Positions 1-11,833 of a DNA stretch of 64,000 bases are shown piece after piece. The notes beneath the pieces were generated by a model, which saw nothing but the letters and a program-made list of their open reading frames with translations, made no database searches and was not told the DNA's origin. Every line of letters begins with the position of its first letter. Position 1 is the first letter of the stretch. The stretch is taken from positions 11,012,486-11,076,485 of the forward strand of contig NC_037598.1 in the NCBI RefSeq assembly GCF_003073045.1, given 5' to 3'. The stretch comes from Pomacea canaliculata. Taxonomy: Eukaryota > Mollusca > Gastropoda > Architaenioglossa > Ampullariidae. The translations under genes were made by a program, and so were the position numbers.

Positions 1-2254
1 GCTGCCAGGATCATGTGTGCTTGCCCCAAACCCCTCTTCGTGGCCCCTTCAGCATTATTACCGTAGGGGGACCGGAAGGAAGAAGCGATGTTTATCTGCG
101 CATGCGTGGCGACGCCGGACATGACGCCATAGCCCTCGTGTCCCGAGGTTCCCAAGTCTAAGCCGAGAGGCAGGCCGTGCAGTGTCATGACCTCCTGAAG
201 CTCGGCTTTCTGCACAGTCTTGCCACAACACCGTGTCTGAAGAGCATGCCTGCACGACCAAGGGCCGAGAGGTCAGGCAGAGATGACGGGGTCAGCATGC
301 TCGTTGCATAACCAGTTTGACTTCTGGGATAGGCTGCCGACATGAAGCAGTCGTAGGGTGAGCGAGCGTCGTTGTAGTAGCCGCTGCTGGAGCTGGAGCT
401 GCTGCTGCTGCTGCAGCTGTTGTTGTTGTTGGCAGTGGTGTTGGTGGGAGTGATGACACTGTTCACTGTCCCTACCGTAACTGTCGGGGAGTCTGTGACG
501 ACTGTGAGGGGAGAGTTGTAGCCGCTGTGGCCACAGGGACTAGGCGTGGACGATGATGGAGGGATGGTGACGGACAAGGGCTTAGACTGCCCGCCCTGAC
601 TTCCTTCAGGGCCGTAGCTGTTCACATGAAGATGCTGCTGCTGAGGTTGTTGTGGCGTCTGCTGCTGAGTAAGACCAGCAGATGGGTATCCTTTGTGCAA
701 GCCTGTCCCCGGCTGATGCAATGCTCCCCACAAGACGGCCGTACCAAACTGACCGTACACAGGTCCCCTTTCTGAACAAACTTCCCGGGGTCCGAACATA
801 AGCTCTCGGGTGGCTCTTCTTTGATCATTAGCTTACCGTCGCTCCTGGTAAGTGGCACGCACCTCCCGTTGAGGTCGGCACTGTCGCCATGACTCATGGG
901 TGCCATGGAAACAGGGTACATCCCGGGAGAGGTAGAGTTTTCGGTCTGATCCATCTTGAAGGCCTGGCTCTCCAGGTAGGCTCGGGAGTTCTTCAGATCC
1001 TGTTAAGACAAGGGTTTGCGTTACACCTGCCACCTATTACCAACATGCACACATACTTCACTTCCTGCTGGACACATGCAACATTTGCATTGACTTTTGT
1101 CACTCCAGAGAACCTAAGCAGCACATCTCACCCATTCCCTCCCTCTTTCGCTCTCTCTCTCACACACACACACACTTGCACTCACGCACACGCAGAGCAT
1201 TCTACTTCAGATGGTCTGCGCGGGTGGTCACGTGATGCCAGTACCTGAATACACTGGGCTTGTTCTTCAGCTGAGAGGATGCTTCTGTCCAGCGGCAGGC
1301 CGTATTGCCTCTTGATGACGAACAGCTCCTTCGTCAGCAGTGCGTTCTGCTCCTCCAGGTGGTTCGCCCTGTTGCGGATTTCGAGCTCCATCGTCCTCTT
1401 GTTTTCGCGAGATCGCTTGGCCGCCTGCACGGTCAGTGTAATTAGCCACACACTTCCACCATTGCATGGAAACACATCTTCTCAGTTCAGAGAAAGTGCA
1501 AAGAAAGAACGAACAAAGAATGCCGAAGAAGGAGAAGGAGGATTTGTTTGTAACGCCGTGCCAGCAACTAAGACTATATCACGGCGACAGAGAAGGAGGA
1601 AGAGCGAAAGAGGATTCAATAGAGAAAGATAAAAGGAGGAAAAAAGAAAGACAACAAGCATAACAACAGACAACAATAAGAACAAAACAAGATCAATAGT
1701 AACAGCAAGCATCGACAACAATAATATGAACGACATCCACATCAACAAAAGGACAGCAAGAGTAACAATCGAGAGAGCAAGGACAAATTAATATAACAAA
1801 AATAACCTTAATACAAACAACATTAATTATAACAATGACAACAATAAGGACGAGTTAGTAGCAATCCATCATTAACAACGGCAATAATAACGACAACAAT
1901 AACACTCAATAGCAACACTAAAAGCGACAATGAGAGGACAAAATTAAAAAGCGACTGAGAAGGAATGGTTTGCCTGGCGCTCCATGCGTAAGAGAGAGAG
2001 AAAAAAAGAGAAAAAAAAGGCAGACCTTGTTGTTCCGCATTCTTTTCGCCCAGTATCTATCGTCCTTCTCTTCATCCGGTATCACACGTTTCGCTCTTCT
2101 CAGCGAGGTTTTGGGTGCATCTGTGACGTCAGACGGGCCACCGGAAGTGCTTGGGTCTCCAGAAGTGCTCGGGCCGGTGTACCAACCACCGAGGTCATTC
2201 CTTGGTTCATCGGGCGACGAGTTCTCGTACTCAGGGCGTGACAGCATTCTCGAA
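1..2254 (-). CDS. PAR/NFIL3-type bZIP transcription factor, 3' part (partial)
   Basis: Three exons are visible on the minus strand: about 2254-2026, 1424-1245 and 999 to the window edge. The first carries the pre-basic motif KDDRYWAKRMRNN and ends at AAG|GTCTGC. The second (60 codons, GCAG before it, GTACTG after it) starts AAKRSRENKR and completes the NxxAAxRSR basic region, followed by a leucine-zipper stretch (HLEEQNALLTKELFVIKRQY). The third follows AACAG, contains a sumoylation-like IKEE, then Gln-, Asn- and Ser-rich runs. KDD-YW plus this basic region is typical of PAR (HLF/TEF/DBP) and NFIL3/E4BP4-like factors, which bind TTAYGTAA-type sites as dimers in the nucleus. The third exon changes reading frame twice, near 760-800 and near 205-240, so coding probably continues to position 1 in a third frame. 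These may be assembly indels or real damage. Upstream N-terminal exons were not found. The family is firm; orthology is not. Confidence 0.8.
1551..1588 (+). repeat. hairpin motif, copy 1
   Basis: CGCCGTG and CACGGCG form a perfect 7-bp stem around the shared core CAGCAACTAAGACTATAT. Related copies lie near 30493, 31221 and 34391 (inverted). It sits in an intron of the bZIP gene. It is probably the conserved part of an interspersed repeat. Confidence 0.55.
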
Positions 2255-2296
2255 CTACAACAGTGTCTTTACAACGTACAATGTATGTGATGATGA

Positions 2297-2346
2297 TTGA
2301 TGATGATGATGAGGAGGAGGAGGAGGAGGAGGAGGAGGAGAAGGGG
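2297..2346 (+). repeat. GAT/GAG trinucleotide microsatellite
   Basis: A run of GAT triplets passes into GAG triplets and then a purine-rich tract to about 2385. Apparent reading frames here (poly-Met, poly-Arg, poly-Leu) come from the repeat. Confidence 0.9.
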
Positions 2347-2385
2347 AGAGGAGGAGGGAAGGGGACGAGGAGGAAGGAGACGAAA

Positions 2386-5300
2386 GCACCGAATTATTAC
2401 CTGTAACGGGATGCCTTTACCAGGAGCACAGTCAGGTGTAGATAAAGCCTGGGGTGTTTCCGAGGCTGTCTTTGACACACTGAGCCGCCATTTTAATCAG
2501 ACCTGAAATGCAGATTTGTGTTTGTTACCTTCAAGTTGTTTTTCTTTCTTCAGGTTTACACATTTTTTTATTATTTTTTATTTTTTTTACTGTTGTCGCG
2601 GATGGCATCAAAGGCAACCCTGAGTCAAATATGAGGTAAGCCTTAAAGTTACTGAAAATAATTTTGCACTCGAGACCTTAGATTCCATAGCAGTGCCAGA
2701 AAGTATTATACTATGCTGCCTGAGTTCCAACCCTCTTTTTTTTCGTGGCCTTTTAACCGCCTGCTAGGTGAAGGAAAAAGAACAATTTTGTATCATTGTC
2801 TGCTCCACGATACAATTTTATTTCTCAGTGGTTAGCGTGATTTTTATGAATGCCTTAAACAAACTGCTTTTGCGATTGGCACCACTACAAAGGTCGCGCC
2901 GTAATGAGCTGGCGGCGTCCATCCACACTTGACCTCTGCTTGACTGGGAAAGCCTTTCATGTACCAGATGGCATCCTCCCAGGGGAGAGAGCTCGTGGAC
3001 AAGGGGCGACCACCTGCTGCGACGGCTCGCGCCGAGCAGATTAAGCGAAGCTAAAAGCTGTTCAGGCAAAACTAATTCCCAGATATTGCCATTCCGGTCT
3101 TTTGGAAATGGAAGTGCTCGACATTCTCCTAATACCTACAAACTATTGCTCAAACAAATGTCTACTCTCCTTCTCTTCTCGTGTGTCAGCCTGAGCACTA
3201 CTCCTACTGCTCAGCCTCTGCTTCTGATGGTGTTAATTCTACGGCCATTACTGAGAGACAGAGAAACAGCGATAGTGGATTAGGAAGAGAGACTTAATAA
3301 TAACATCGACTGCTCTTAACCAATTTCCCTACGACTTCATCAGTCAGTTAATGTTGATGAAAACTCGAAAAATACCTCAGGACACTCTAAAACCACAAGA
3401 AAAACAATTACTAGTCTCGTCGCATTTATGCCCAAAACAAATCTTTCAAGGGGGCCACACATCATTCAACGCATTCGGTTTCTTTCTTTCAATGTTTTTC
3501 AGCAGCTTCTGTGTACTTGGACAAGAGAAGACTGTTTATTATTCGCTCAAAAAAAAACAAAAAAACAAAAAAAAAAAAAAAACAACAAAAACAAGCCTTC
3601 CTAATAGAAAAGAAAGACAATTGGACTGGAAAAATCACCTGGAAATACCATCATTACAATGATTTCAGTAGCCCATCTACAGCAGTGTAGGCCAAATACA
3701 CTCTCATCTAGAAGCACCCCAGTATCAGATTCGAGCCTTTAATGATGACGACGATGAAAGAAGAAGAAGAATGAAAACAAAAGGACAAATAGGTGGGGGG
3801 AAGAAAGACCCTCACTTCTCACTTTGCTCCACCCACCCGTGTGACCAGGGTCAAAATGTCACCGAGTGCCAGTCTGTCCCGCCAGGTATGTCAAGGACGC
3901 ACATGCAATGGTGGTTGATTGTTCTCTTATCTAACCCTGACAGGACCTCTCGTCATGATGACCGCGCTCTGGCCGGGTGGTGTAGTCGCGAGGTCAGACA
4001 ATACTGACTGCAGGGTCAGACTATACTGACCACGCATTTTCTCCATGACCAAGTCCGTCTTGTGTTCAACACACCGGGCCTGGGATCGTCTACAGAAGCT
4101 GGCAATGTTCGGGCTTCTGTCCTGGGCGGTCTTTTTTACAGTTCTGGTAGTTTTGTCTCTGTCTCCACCTCCTACCTACCCACCTAACTGACCTCCTCCT
4201 ATATACTACCATGACTCACTACTCATTTCCTTTCCTGGGGCTACAGGTTTACTACACCTGGCGTGACACGACAGTGACCCTATCATTTACGACTGACCAC
4301 AGTGTCAACAGTCTCTGATTGAGCTATTGAGCACTCGGATTGGAAATGGAGAAAAACGACCAAACGCCAAATAAAATCAGGGTTTTTTTTTAAAAAAACG
4401 TTAATTTTTTAAAATAATTATGTGCATTTATGAATCAAGACTGGATGTAGATTTTCTACAATATATTAACATACTGACGCTGTCATAACAGATAATTAAT
4501 GGTCTCTTCTTCAGACACATGGTGTTTTGGGGGAATTAACACTTTTATGAATAAGAAATTGTTAGCCATGCATCTTGTTCCTAGTGAAAATGAAACATCT
4601 CAGAAAAAAAAATCCTACCTTGTAAGTCTCTTTTTCTAATGTCTAATGAACAAATGGGGGATTTGCTGAAATCATCTACAAAGGTCTTGTCAACTGTTCT
4701 TTTGTAACTACTCCTTCGATCCCCACTCTATCCCTTCTCTGCGCCTTGCCCTCGCAACTCTGCCATGACTCAAGCATGAAACACTCGCAAACATTTCCTA
4801 ATCCCAAAGTGACCCTACCCTCCAACCCCATACCCCAGCGACCCTAGTGCCGTGTCGAGTGTCGGCGAAATCCTCAAGATAATCGAGCGTTGTTGCCACT
4901 GTCGGCTTGCTGCCCTCGGGTTTCAGAGTCGAAATACTGCGAATATTTGTAGTGGGTGCCGCCTCCTTGTATCTTGCCGCCACCAGTTTATGGAATCCCA
5001 ACAAAGGCACTTTGACAAAGCGCCACACTGTACACCATTTGCCCAAAGTGCAAAAATTACCCCGAGGTTTGGTTGGTTAGGCGGGAAAGTGCTTCCACCT
5101 AGTGATGAATTCGCACTGTGAGGGGAGAGGGGAGCGGGAGGAAACCGAAGCACCCGGAGAAAAGTGAATTGTTCTTCGGTCTATGCTTTCTCAAGGTTTA
5201 CAACAAATTGTAAACTTCCTCTTGATTACAAACTCTTTATCATCTATTTTATGTCTAAGAATATGTGTGTATTTTGCACGTTGTGTGTGTAGTGGGGTGG

Positions 5301-8300
5301 GATCGTTGACAGGTCATTCCGACCTTGCAGTGTTATCGGTACAGTCCTAAGTAGCTGTCAATTTACTTCAAACTGCCGTAGGGTTCTTCTCTTGTATTCT
5401 CCCTTTTCACCTTGTTCCTACCATCCCACCTTGTTCAAGTTTGAGTGTCGTTTGTTGCTTCTAGCGCGTGCGCTCCCCTCCTTCCCACACTCAAAATTCG
5501 TTCAGCAGCCTCTGGGAGCCCTGCATGCTGGACTGCTCTTTACTCGGGAAAAGCTGAAGAAGCTAGAAATAATGTCCAGAAACGATGACAATTTGATTTA
5601 AATCATAGATGACCACAGGCCTGTTCCATATTATTGCTTCTGATTACTTCCGTGAATGCTTTTGGCAGACTGTCTTTTAGAAATGGCGGCGGTCATTTCC
5701 CACTTCTAAAGTCCGACTTCAATGAAGAGGTTTACAAAGGGTTTGAAGTGTCCAACTTGACAGGTGTGCCAAACCGGTAGACCCTAAATACCGACATCAT
5801 CTCGCCGCCCACAGAGGGTTTATACAGAATGTGTGGCTTGTGGACTCGTTGAGCCCTGCCGTTCCCTCCCCTCTAACAAGATTTATTGAAAGAATTCTCG
5901 ACGACAAGGTGGCGAGAGCACGCGACCCGGGGCAGACGATCTCTCTGCTCCCCTTGTAATAAAAATTATTGTCCAAGTAGATAACAATGGGCTTACAATT
6001 TAATATCTACATTTCATTCAGTCACCTAATATAGACTGCAGACATTAAGACATTATATATCATATATCTCTATTTCCTAGTTGGTTAGCTGTGTGATTGG
6101 TTGGCCCAACAGCAAAGTACTGTAATTCTGCAACGTCGAGAGGGAGTAGAAAAGGGAGGGAAAGTGAAGTACCTAGAAAAAAAAAAAAAGACTCCATCCC
6201 TCCTAAAAATAGTCACAGTCAGGGTTACACTGCACTGGTGGCTATATATAGATACAGCGAACCTCGTACCACTGCGCTACCGCGCCCCCCTCACCGGACA
6301 AGGGGAGGAGTTGGCCCCAAGGTATAGATGCCTGTAATCGTTTGTCCAGGTGTGCCACCCCCAACCGTGCCGACGCTGGACGCAGCAACACGCGATGAAC
6401 AGGTGCGACCACGCTCGTACCCGGGGTGGAATTCATTGCTCACAATGGGGAAACCAAGGACACATTTTTCCGCAGTCAGGACGCACTAGTATATATATAT
6501 GTGCCTAACCCCAGGATACCTCTGTCACCAACTTTAGCAAAGACTGGATTCTTTGATTTCGGTTATGCAATCAAACATCATTGAACAATAACATTATATG
6601 AGACTTGAAAATTAAAAAAAAATGTTTACAGGTTGCAGATGGATTTTTAGAACCTAACAGGGGAAATAAGAATACAAAATAAATAAAGCAAAATAAGAAA
6701 AAATTATCGTGAAGGTAAAAAATAAAAATTATCTCATCTAAGTAGAAACGATATAAGCGCAGTCAGCCAGACATTCAGATAGTCGCACGGGCTGACCTCA
6801 AAGGTTGAACAGAAGCGTTCAAACCTTGACAACAGAGAACTATAGGTGACCTTGTGCTTGACATCAGTGTTGCAGCGAGGGTGAAGGCAAGGTCAGGGCC
6901 TCAAGAGGATGGATGGACGGACGGGTGGGTGAACGTCGATGTGGGGTTCGAGTCGACTGTGTATGTTTCGCAACAAGTGGCAGAGCAGGAAACTGAGAGA
7001 AGGAACAAGGAGTGGTAGGGTGGGAGTAGGCGTGGGAAGAGTTGCTTGGGGCTGTGGAACCTCAGTCAATGTTTAAATACTGAGGCTTTGTTTGAGCTCA
7101 TGTCACGGCTGGCTGGACACGGTCATCTACCTACCACCATCAAACACGCCTCCAGCGCAAAGTAATTGAGTGTTGTGTCCATCCCCAGAGAATAATCTTC
7201 TAGCGAAAAGGAACATTGATGTAAGCGACTGCAAATACGAGCCACCAGAGGAACGGGGATAGTTGGTTCGGATCTCAAGCCAGTTCTCTCTCTCTCTCTC
7301 ACACACACACACACGTGCGCGTGAAGTCATCTGTCATGCCATATTGAACCAGCGAACATGAGATGACTGTCAGGTCACCGGGTGCTAGCCGGGTGCAACA
7401 CTGACCACCGTTGCTGTCTCCGAGTCTTATCATTGCGATAAGCTTCACGAGGGATCCTGGACACGACCCTTTGACTTCGCACCTACCTGTCGCAAGATCG
7501 CAAACGGCAGTCCTGCCAACATCCACTCCCTCGGCACTCCTGCTGGACAACCGACTAAATTTCACTACATACCCCTATTAGTTTTAAAACAGGTCGCCTT
7601 TACTCGCAGTCTTTAACTCTTTACGAGCTGTGTGGAAACCCTTCAGCCATGTCCTTTTCTTTCCATTGTTGTGTGAACATTACTAGTTTTTATTGGTGTT
7701 CGTGGTCTGTAGTTTATACTTCGTTAGTCTATCATTTTTAAGACTTACCTAATCAATGGTGATTTACCTAATCATTGGACCCCACAAATCCTTTCATGAC
7801 AGTGACAGTGCGGAAAAGCTCACTTGGTTTCTAGTATCTATGCCACGAGTCAGAGCGGATCGTAACGAAGATTGATGACCAAGTCGCCCAAGGGATGTAA
7901 ATAGATAAACTCAAAGATACATTTCTCTCGTTGGCACCCCATCCATTCCCGATCCCACCCCTTCCAATCACTTAGCGCCACGTGCTGAGTTCTCATCACG
8001 CTGCCTACTTGTAACGGATAAAACGGGTCACTGAGCAAGGTCGTCGGATGGACGGCCACAGGGACGGATGTGGTGAGATAAGGCTGACACTGGACGCTAA
8101 ATCGCCCCACCTCACCCCTCACCTCAACACCCCACCCTACACAACAGGCCTCGTTATCGTGTCTTTCATGTTCACCTGGAGAACTGATTGATTGATTAAG
8201 ACCTTCCAAAGCTTCTCGACTTTGACTATGAACCTATGTCCCCGATCTTCACACAGCTATAGTGATGAGCTGGCCATGTATGAAATGTCGGTACTACCCG

Positions 8301-11223
8301 TATCCTCCTTGTCCGGGTAGACTTCCCCCATCTTTCAAGCCATTCCAAATCAAGACATTAAAAAATATATATATAAAAGTGCTATTGGTCAATTTCGTGC
8401 AGTTTGATTTTTCTTTTAAAAATGGATTCCATGGTTATTAAACTATCAGGAAAATACACTGCTGTGTTAAAACAAAAGTTAAAAATTGACTTAAAAAATA
8501 TGTTTTAATCTAGGTACCCTACTGCGATCAGTACCGATTTCTGCTACAAAAAAAAAAAAAATAATAATAATAATAATAAAAATAATAAAATAAAATAGAA
8601 TAAAAAATGAAGAAATTCAAACGCTGTGTCGATACTGTTTCCCAGTCATAACCCATCGTGTTATATATTGCCAGAAAGCCTGGAGTCTGTATGTTCAACT
8701 TCTATAAAGAACGATTCAAATATTAACCCATCAAAAGATTTGTCTGCAAAAATTTGGGAGTAAACTAACCTGGTCGGCCATCTTGACGTTAATTTTTGAA
8801 CCCGCTTCTCTCAAAATGGCCGCCACCGTAGTTTCGCACTTCAAACGTTCATAACTCAATGTTAGGACTAGGAGAATAATTTGTGTATCCAAAAAAAGTT
8901 CACAACCTGTACTTTTTTTTAAATATGCAATTTGACAAATCTCAAACTTCCGACTTAAGACTTCGTCGTGGAGAGTTACATATTTGTAAACATAAGAAAG
9001 AGATCCACTATTCGCAAAGTTAATCAAAAGTGCTTCTCAGATGATTTTTTTAACTGGGTAAAGCAGCAAACGTCTGAAAAGCCTCATTGTATTGGCAGAT
9101 TGCCGGAGAAGTTGGGACACTTTTGACCAAAACTGTCACTCTGAAACCACTGTGAACTTAAGATATAACTTTGCCAAACTTGGTCAAACATTCTAAAAAA
9201 AAAAAAAAAACTCCTCCAACTTCAAATGTTCTCTCTAACGAATGGAATGCAGAGGCGGAAGGACACTTGAGAAGGAAACACGCTTTTCATTTAGCGCATC
9301 GACGGCAAAGGAGCCACCGATGACCCACTTGTAATTAGTTCAATTTCCGGCGGAAGAAGGTGGTCACGTGATATCAGGCATCGCCAAGATCAGTGGCCAT
9401 GCTCAAGTGCCTGGCCATCTTTGTAACATAAGACAGCGCTGTTACTAATGGTACAGTTTGTTTCTGTTCCAGTAGTGTTCTTGTCTCGCGCCCTCTTTTT
9501 CTCTTTCTGTCTTTCGCTTTTTCTCTTTCTTTCTTCTCGGGCTGTTTAAATTCCAAATCCGTCATGCCCGCAAGCGGAGACAGGTCTAAGTGTTATGCCA
9601 TCTCCCTTCACCTCCTTCTATTCACAAACAAGTAATCAGACGCCATGACACAACCTACTGACAATATCAGTGTTAAAAAAAAAAAAAATCCGCAGTTCTC
9701 GTCCACTAATTAAATTCCATCCGTAAACCGTATTCCCACAGCAGATTATGTTCACAAAACAATAAAGTTCTCGTCAGTTAAGAACGGCAAACAGTAGCTG
9801 GACCAGTGCATGTCTAGTCCTGACTTTCCATTAGACATTTTGGTTAAACACCTTTGAGTTAAATAAGCCTTCACCAGGTGTCGCTATAGAAGATGTCGAA
9901 CACCCTTAGATGTTCGAAGCTGACCTCACTCAGAACCATTCCCGCCTAAAAAGTTCTCGACTCTTCTCGCGAGATGTGGACGTGACTGAAGCTTTACCTA
10001 TGCTTATGTACTGGCCCGCCATTGAGGCATCAAACAATGGTTGCAAGGGTGCGAGAAACAAAAGGTGTGTGTGGTAGGGAGGGGGAAAAGAGGGTGGAAC
10101 TACCTAAACTTGGAATCTGGCGAAGAAGTCACGAGGACAGAGTCTGGTGACGCAGTGTGTCTTATGCTAGTCACGTGACCCACGTCCACAAACAATATTT
10201 AAACATAGATTATTGTAAGCCTTTAAATGCACTGTTTGGAAAAGAATTAAACAGAAGAGCAGTATACATTTCAGCAGACTTCTTCAAAGACAAATATATG
10301 ATAGGGTTTATGTCAGAGACAAGACAAAATTCTTCACTCACGCACATGGTCAAGCTCTATTACGAAGAGAAAGATTGTTACACACATTATAGAGGCAAAA
10401 CAACAGCACAGACCCTCTTCACCAGTTTCCACTTATCCAATTATCTAGACGGTATTCTAGGTAGGTAAGAAATCTCTGTAATAGTCTTTACCCATACACA
10501 CTCAGCACGAGAGCAGAGAGAGAGAGATGACAGAAACAAAGAAACAAAGGAGGGGGGCAAAGACACGTGCAAGCATCGCAACAGTCATGCAACAGCTGTT
10601 TATTTATAAATCTGCTACATTCCTACCAGATCGACCACAGATATACATCAAGACATACATTCGAATAGGCCATTAAAAATATTTCTGGACTTTTCAGCAC
10701 ACAAACATGGTGTCGCGCATCAAAACAAAATGACCTACCTCACAGGTCGCATAACATCGGCTTGAACTCTGGAACAAGCGGGTGGAAGAGCGCTCCACAG
10801 TAAGAACCGTCCACTGCCACCCGCTCTGGCTTTGTTGGTCACAAGCAGAGATAAAGGGCGAGTTGAGACCCCCCTATTGTCGGGTGGCTGCCTTGCACGA
10901 GAACTAGCGTACTACAGGGAGCTTGGACAGCTGGGAGTTGAGTAGCACCAGTCACGTAGTAGGTCAAAGGGCAAAGTGGACAAAGTCTCGATTAGCTCAC
11001 AGTGTCCGGTTGGTCAAAGCGAGATTCGAGCAGAACGAAATAAAATTTAGCGGAAAAAAGTAAACATCTGTTGTTGTTCGTGAAAAACTATAAACTTTTG
11101 TGCTTGGTTATGGCATAAACACGTGGAAGTTATTTCGTTATTTACAAAAATAATAAACAAACCCATATAAGGTGCTCGTCGCCCTTCCCTCCTATCCGGG
11201 TAATGGGTCACATGGACCCCCTT
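2386..11223. other. intergenic stretch without a supported gene
   Basis: I see no protein family on either strand; the open frames are short, lack domain signatures and do not chain by splice phase. It holds A-runs (3550-3583, 6180-6190, 9196-9211, 9674-9688), a CT/CA microsatellite at 7287-7314 and an A/AAT-rich tract at 8549-8605. Part of it may be 5' untranslated or upstream intron of the bZIP gene, because that gene's N-terminal exons must lie on this side. Confidence 0.5.
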
Positions 11224-11290
11224 CAGCTCCTGTTTTCTGCTCGCCATTGGTCAGGCGGGGAGAGTCCATGGGAGGGGCGGGGTTTAAGGA
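11224..11290 (+). promoter_or_regulatory. possible promoter: CCAAT plus GC box
   Basis: A CCATTGG (CCAAT element) is followed within 50 bp by GGGGCGGGG (Sp1-type GC box) and the A/T-rich GTTTAAGG. This local GC peak in an AT-rich region could be the promoter of Strip, whose first exon is not identified, but no transcript evidence is available. Confidence 0.2.
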
Positions 11291-11736
11291 TTCTACTTGT
11301 CTTGTAACAACATAATCGTGTTAGGAGAGAGATATCCAATGACAAACGGCAGACATCGCTTGACTACTGAACAAATAAAAAGAGCAAAAGTGAAATAAAA
11401 GGAGTGCACTCCAGCGAAAAAAAAACAGAGAGAGAGATCTTACAGAGATAAGCTGATGCCACGATGTCTTTCAAGTGGAAACGACAAAGAAATGGTCCTT
11501 TTACAAAAATCAACACAATTATATTCAGTTCGGATTAGTCCATCTTGAGTCTTGAGATACTGAAGTTAAACTAAAACGACAATTTTTTTTAAAGTCTATT
11601 ATCTTGAATTTCATCCTTGCAATCTTGTCCTATAACATAAAGCCGAAAGATACTAAAAAAAAGTAAGAATAAAACAAAATAACTGTCTTTTCATTTATTT
11701 TAGTGCCCAGGGACATTTTTCACCATAATGCCAAGG

Positions 11737-11756
11737 ATATAATAATAATAATAATA

Positions 11757-11832
<76 letters not shown>
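11737..11832 (+). repeat. AAT trinucleotide microsatellite
   Basis: About 95 bp of near-perfect AAT/TAA repeats. A poly-Leu/poly-Tyr frame on the minus strand is an artefact of the repeat. Confidence 0.95.

Positions 11833-11833
<1 letters not shown>

Noticed and set aside
2269-2506. Poly-Arg and poly-Leu frames on both strands
   Set aside because: They translate the GAG/GAT repeat; no other coding signal.
7299-8209. Minus-strand frames of 88 and 119 codons
   Set aside because: Mixed composition without motifs; could be untranslated bZIP sequence at most.
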